Below are positions 62,702 through 64,000 of a stretch of 64,000 nucleotides of DNA, piece by piece. The notes below the pieces were generated by a model that worked only from the letters and a program-made list of their open reading frames with translations, was not told the DNA's origin and did no database searches. Location: assembly GCF_000260135.1 (NCBI RefSeq), contig NZ_JH651384.1, positions 65,693 through 129,692 on the forward strand, in the 5' to 3' direction. This DNA is from Thiothrix nivea DSM 5205 (GTDB taxonomy: Bacteria > Pseudomonadota > Gammaproteobacteria > Thiotrichales > Thiotrichaceae). Within the stretch, counting starts at the first letter, position 1. Every line of letters begins with the position of its first letter. Made by a program: the position numbers and the translations under genes.

Positions 62702-63897
62702 GCTTTCGCCTCCTGGGAAGGAATGTTTGGCTCACCCTTGCCGGGAGAGGTGTCAGGGGTTTGGGTACAAGAAAGGTAAATGTCACTGAGGATGTCCAGC
62801 ACCCGTGCTTCGGAGAAATGCTGCTCGACATGGGCGCGGGCGGTCTTGCCCATCGCCAGACGCTGCGAAGGGTTGCGGATGAGCCACAACATGTGCCCAG
62901 CCAATGTCTCCGGCGCATCCAGCGGCGTTTTGAAACCGGTTTCGCGGTCGATGACAGCTTCTCGGCTACCTTTGACATCGGTACAGATTACCGGCTTGCC
63001 GCAGGCCATCGGTTCGATCAGGGCGCGGGGGATGCCTTCGGCAAACGAGGTCAACATCCCCACGTCAATGCTTTGGTAGAAAGCCGGCATGTCATTGCTG
63101 TAGGCGAGGATTTCCACTACATCCTCTAATCCTTTGGCGCGGATAGTAGCCTCTACATCTGCCAGCAAATGCCCCTGCCCAATCAGTTTCACCCTGAAAT
63201 GACGGGTCTGTTTTGCCAGCAGTCCCACTGCATCCAGCAGCAGCGTATGGTTCTTGATCGGCTCAAACCGTGCCACCATCCCGAACACAGTCGGATGCTC
63301 TTCGCTCCCTTCCCCCCTTGCGGGGGAAGGGGTGGGGATGATGGGGGGAACGTTCGGCGAAAACCTCCCCAAATCAATCCCGTTCCCCAAAAACACCATC
63401 TGCGCCTCTTCCAGTAGCCTGTATTCCCGTGCCAGTTCCATGTCACTGCGCAACTGGAACAGCGAGTAGCGCACCGTCGGTTTGAGTAGCTTTTCGATCA
63501 GCAGGAATACTTTGCGCGCCAGCACACCGGTATTTTCCGCGATGCTGTAGCCGTGGCTCTGGTAAATCCAAACGGTTTGGCGGTCAAAAAAAGCCAGAAA
63601 ACGCCCCACCAGCCCCGGCACGCCGAAGTGCAGGTGCACTGCGTCATAGCCGCCAGCACGGATAGCACGGCGCAAATTCCAGGCGGAACGCATCAGTTGC
63701 AGCGGGTTCAGGCTGCGGTGCAGGGCGGTAGTTACCACGTTCATGCCCTGTTCCTGCATCAGCGCCACCTCAGGGCCGTCGATACACAGCAGATCAACCC
63801 TGACTTTACCTGCAAGCCGCTGGTTGAGTGCGCATGCACGGTGGAAAACCAGTGCGTAGGCGGAACTGCTGACGGTACAAACTTCCAGTATTTTCAT
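62698..63897 (-). CDS. Glycosyltransferase family 4 protein
   Basis: 399 residues from the ATG at 63897. The N-terminal acceptor domain begins KILEVCTVSSSAYALVFHRA; the C-terminal donor domain has SFAEGIPRALIEPMACGKPVI with the conserved Glu residues of GT4. Residues near 200-220 (IPTPSPARGEGSEEHP) are encoded by a copy of a dispersed palindromic repeat inserted in frame, and the C-terminal tail (SPGKGEPNIPSQEAKA) also looks repeat-derived. It probably adds a sugar in an exopolysaccharide pathway with the adjacent deacetylase. Confidence 0.88.
   Translation of the reverse strand: MKILEVCTVSSSAYALVFHRACALNQRLAGKVRVDLLCIDGPEVALMQEQGMNVVTTALHRSLNPLQLMRSAWNLRRAIRAGGYDAVHLHFGVPGLVGRFLAFFDRQTVWIYQSHGYSIAENTGVLARKVFLLIEKLLKPTVRYSLFQLRSDMELAREYRLLEEAQMVFLGNGIDLGRFSPNVPPIIPTPSPARGEGSEEHPTVFGMVARFEPIKNHTLLLDAVGLLAKQTRHFRVKLIGQGHLLADVEATIRAKGLEDVVEILAYSNDMPAFYQSIDVGMLTSFAEGIPRALIEPMACGKPVICTDVKGSREAVIDRETGFKTPLDAPETLAGHMLWLIRNPSQRLAMGKTARAHVEQHFSEARVLDILSDIYLSCTQTPDTSPGKGEPNIPSQEAKA
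63308..63330. repeat. In-frame copy of the palindromic repeat inside the glycosyltransferase gene
   Basis: Two 9-base arms (CCTTCCCCC and its complement) around a CTTGC loop, which is the reverse complement of the element at 57397-57421; the flank ccccccat is shared after inversion. The repeat does not break the reading frame. Confidence 0.7.
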
Positions 63898-63910
63898 CTT
63901 GTTGGCCTTG

Positions 63911-64000
63911 TCAGTAATAGCGGTGTAGTAGGGTGCGGGCAAGCCCATCCATCACGATGGCAGGGGTGTTACGTATCAGCCAGGAAGCCGCATTCTGCAC
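63911..64000 (-). CDS. C-terminal end of a further exopolysaccharide-cluster gene (partial)
   Basis: A frame open from the right window edge ends at a TGA (63913-63911), 13 bases before the glycosyltransferase start. The 29 visible residues (ending ARTLLHRYY) are too few to name. Spacing and strand suggest it belongs to the same operon. Confidence 0.4.
   Translation of the reverse strand: MQNAASWLIRNTPAIVMDGLARTLLHRYY

Overview
The window looks like a chromosomal segment of a chemolithoautotrophic, sulfur-oxidising gammaproteobacterium; a Thiothrix-like member of the Thiotrichales is my best guess. This rests on a form II RuBisCO operon (cbbM-cbbQ-cbbO with divergent cbbR), a siroheme synthase gene in an operon with a DsrS-like gene of the reverse dissimilatory sulfite reductase system, and gammaproteobacterial gene orders (lptD-surA-pdxA, aroQ-accB-accC-prmA, dksA-gluQ). 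Taxonomy is inferred from gene content only; there is no rRNA or tRNA gene in the window.

Layout. 1-13.3 kb: two very large secreted multidomain surface proteins on the minus strand, both with SdrD_B-like modules. The first runs off the left edge and seems to contain a thioester-type domain. 13.4-15.5 kb: a tightly overlapping plus-strand operon arsC-wrbA-DUF2069-ispF-phhB. 15.5-24.2 kb: minus-strand housekeeping genes (HEAT protein, gluQ, dksA, zinc-ribbon protein, prmA, accC, accB, aroQ, HerA-like ATPase, a repeat/peptidoglycan-binding protein). 24.3-30 kb: holA, a candidate small RNA, then lptD, a SurA-like chaperone without PPIase domains, and pdxA. 30-37.7 kb: an AT-hook protein behind palindromic promoter DNA, then a long minus-strand operon from dsrS to dapE that includes cysG, an S24-type protein and two small unknowns, preceded by a methyltransferase and a membrane-anchored protein.

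37.8-46 kb: thiL, a SPOR lipoprotein, a DUF4124 protein, argB, DUF3144, algC, dut, coaBC, radC and an acidic unknown; a second candidate small RNA lies just before def on the minus strand. 46-53.5 kb: def, the RuBisCO cluster with its regulator, and a di-haem peroxidase. 53.6-61.9 kb: gyrA, serC, a serA-like gene, pheA, an AI-2E family permease and a TSUP permease. 61.9-64 kb: the 3' part of an exopolysaccharide-type cluster (polysaccharide deacetylase, glycosyltransferase, end of a third gene).

The genes together suggest autotrophic CO2 fixation, sulfur-linked siroheme metabolism, envelope biogenesis and extensive surface or extracellular-matrix adhesion. The items I would look at first are the possible thioester domain in a Gram-negative adhesin, the two candidate small RNAs, the AT-hook protein with its palindromic promoter, the minimal SurA, and the exact 23-residue repeat protein.
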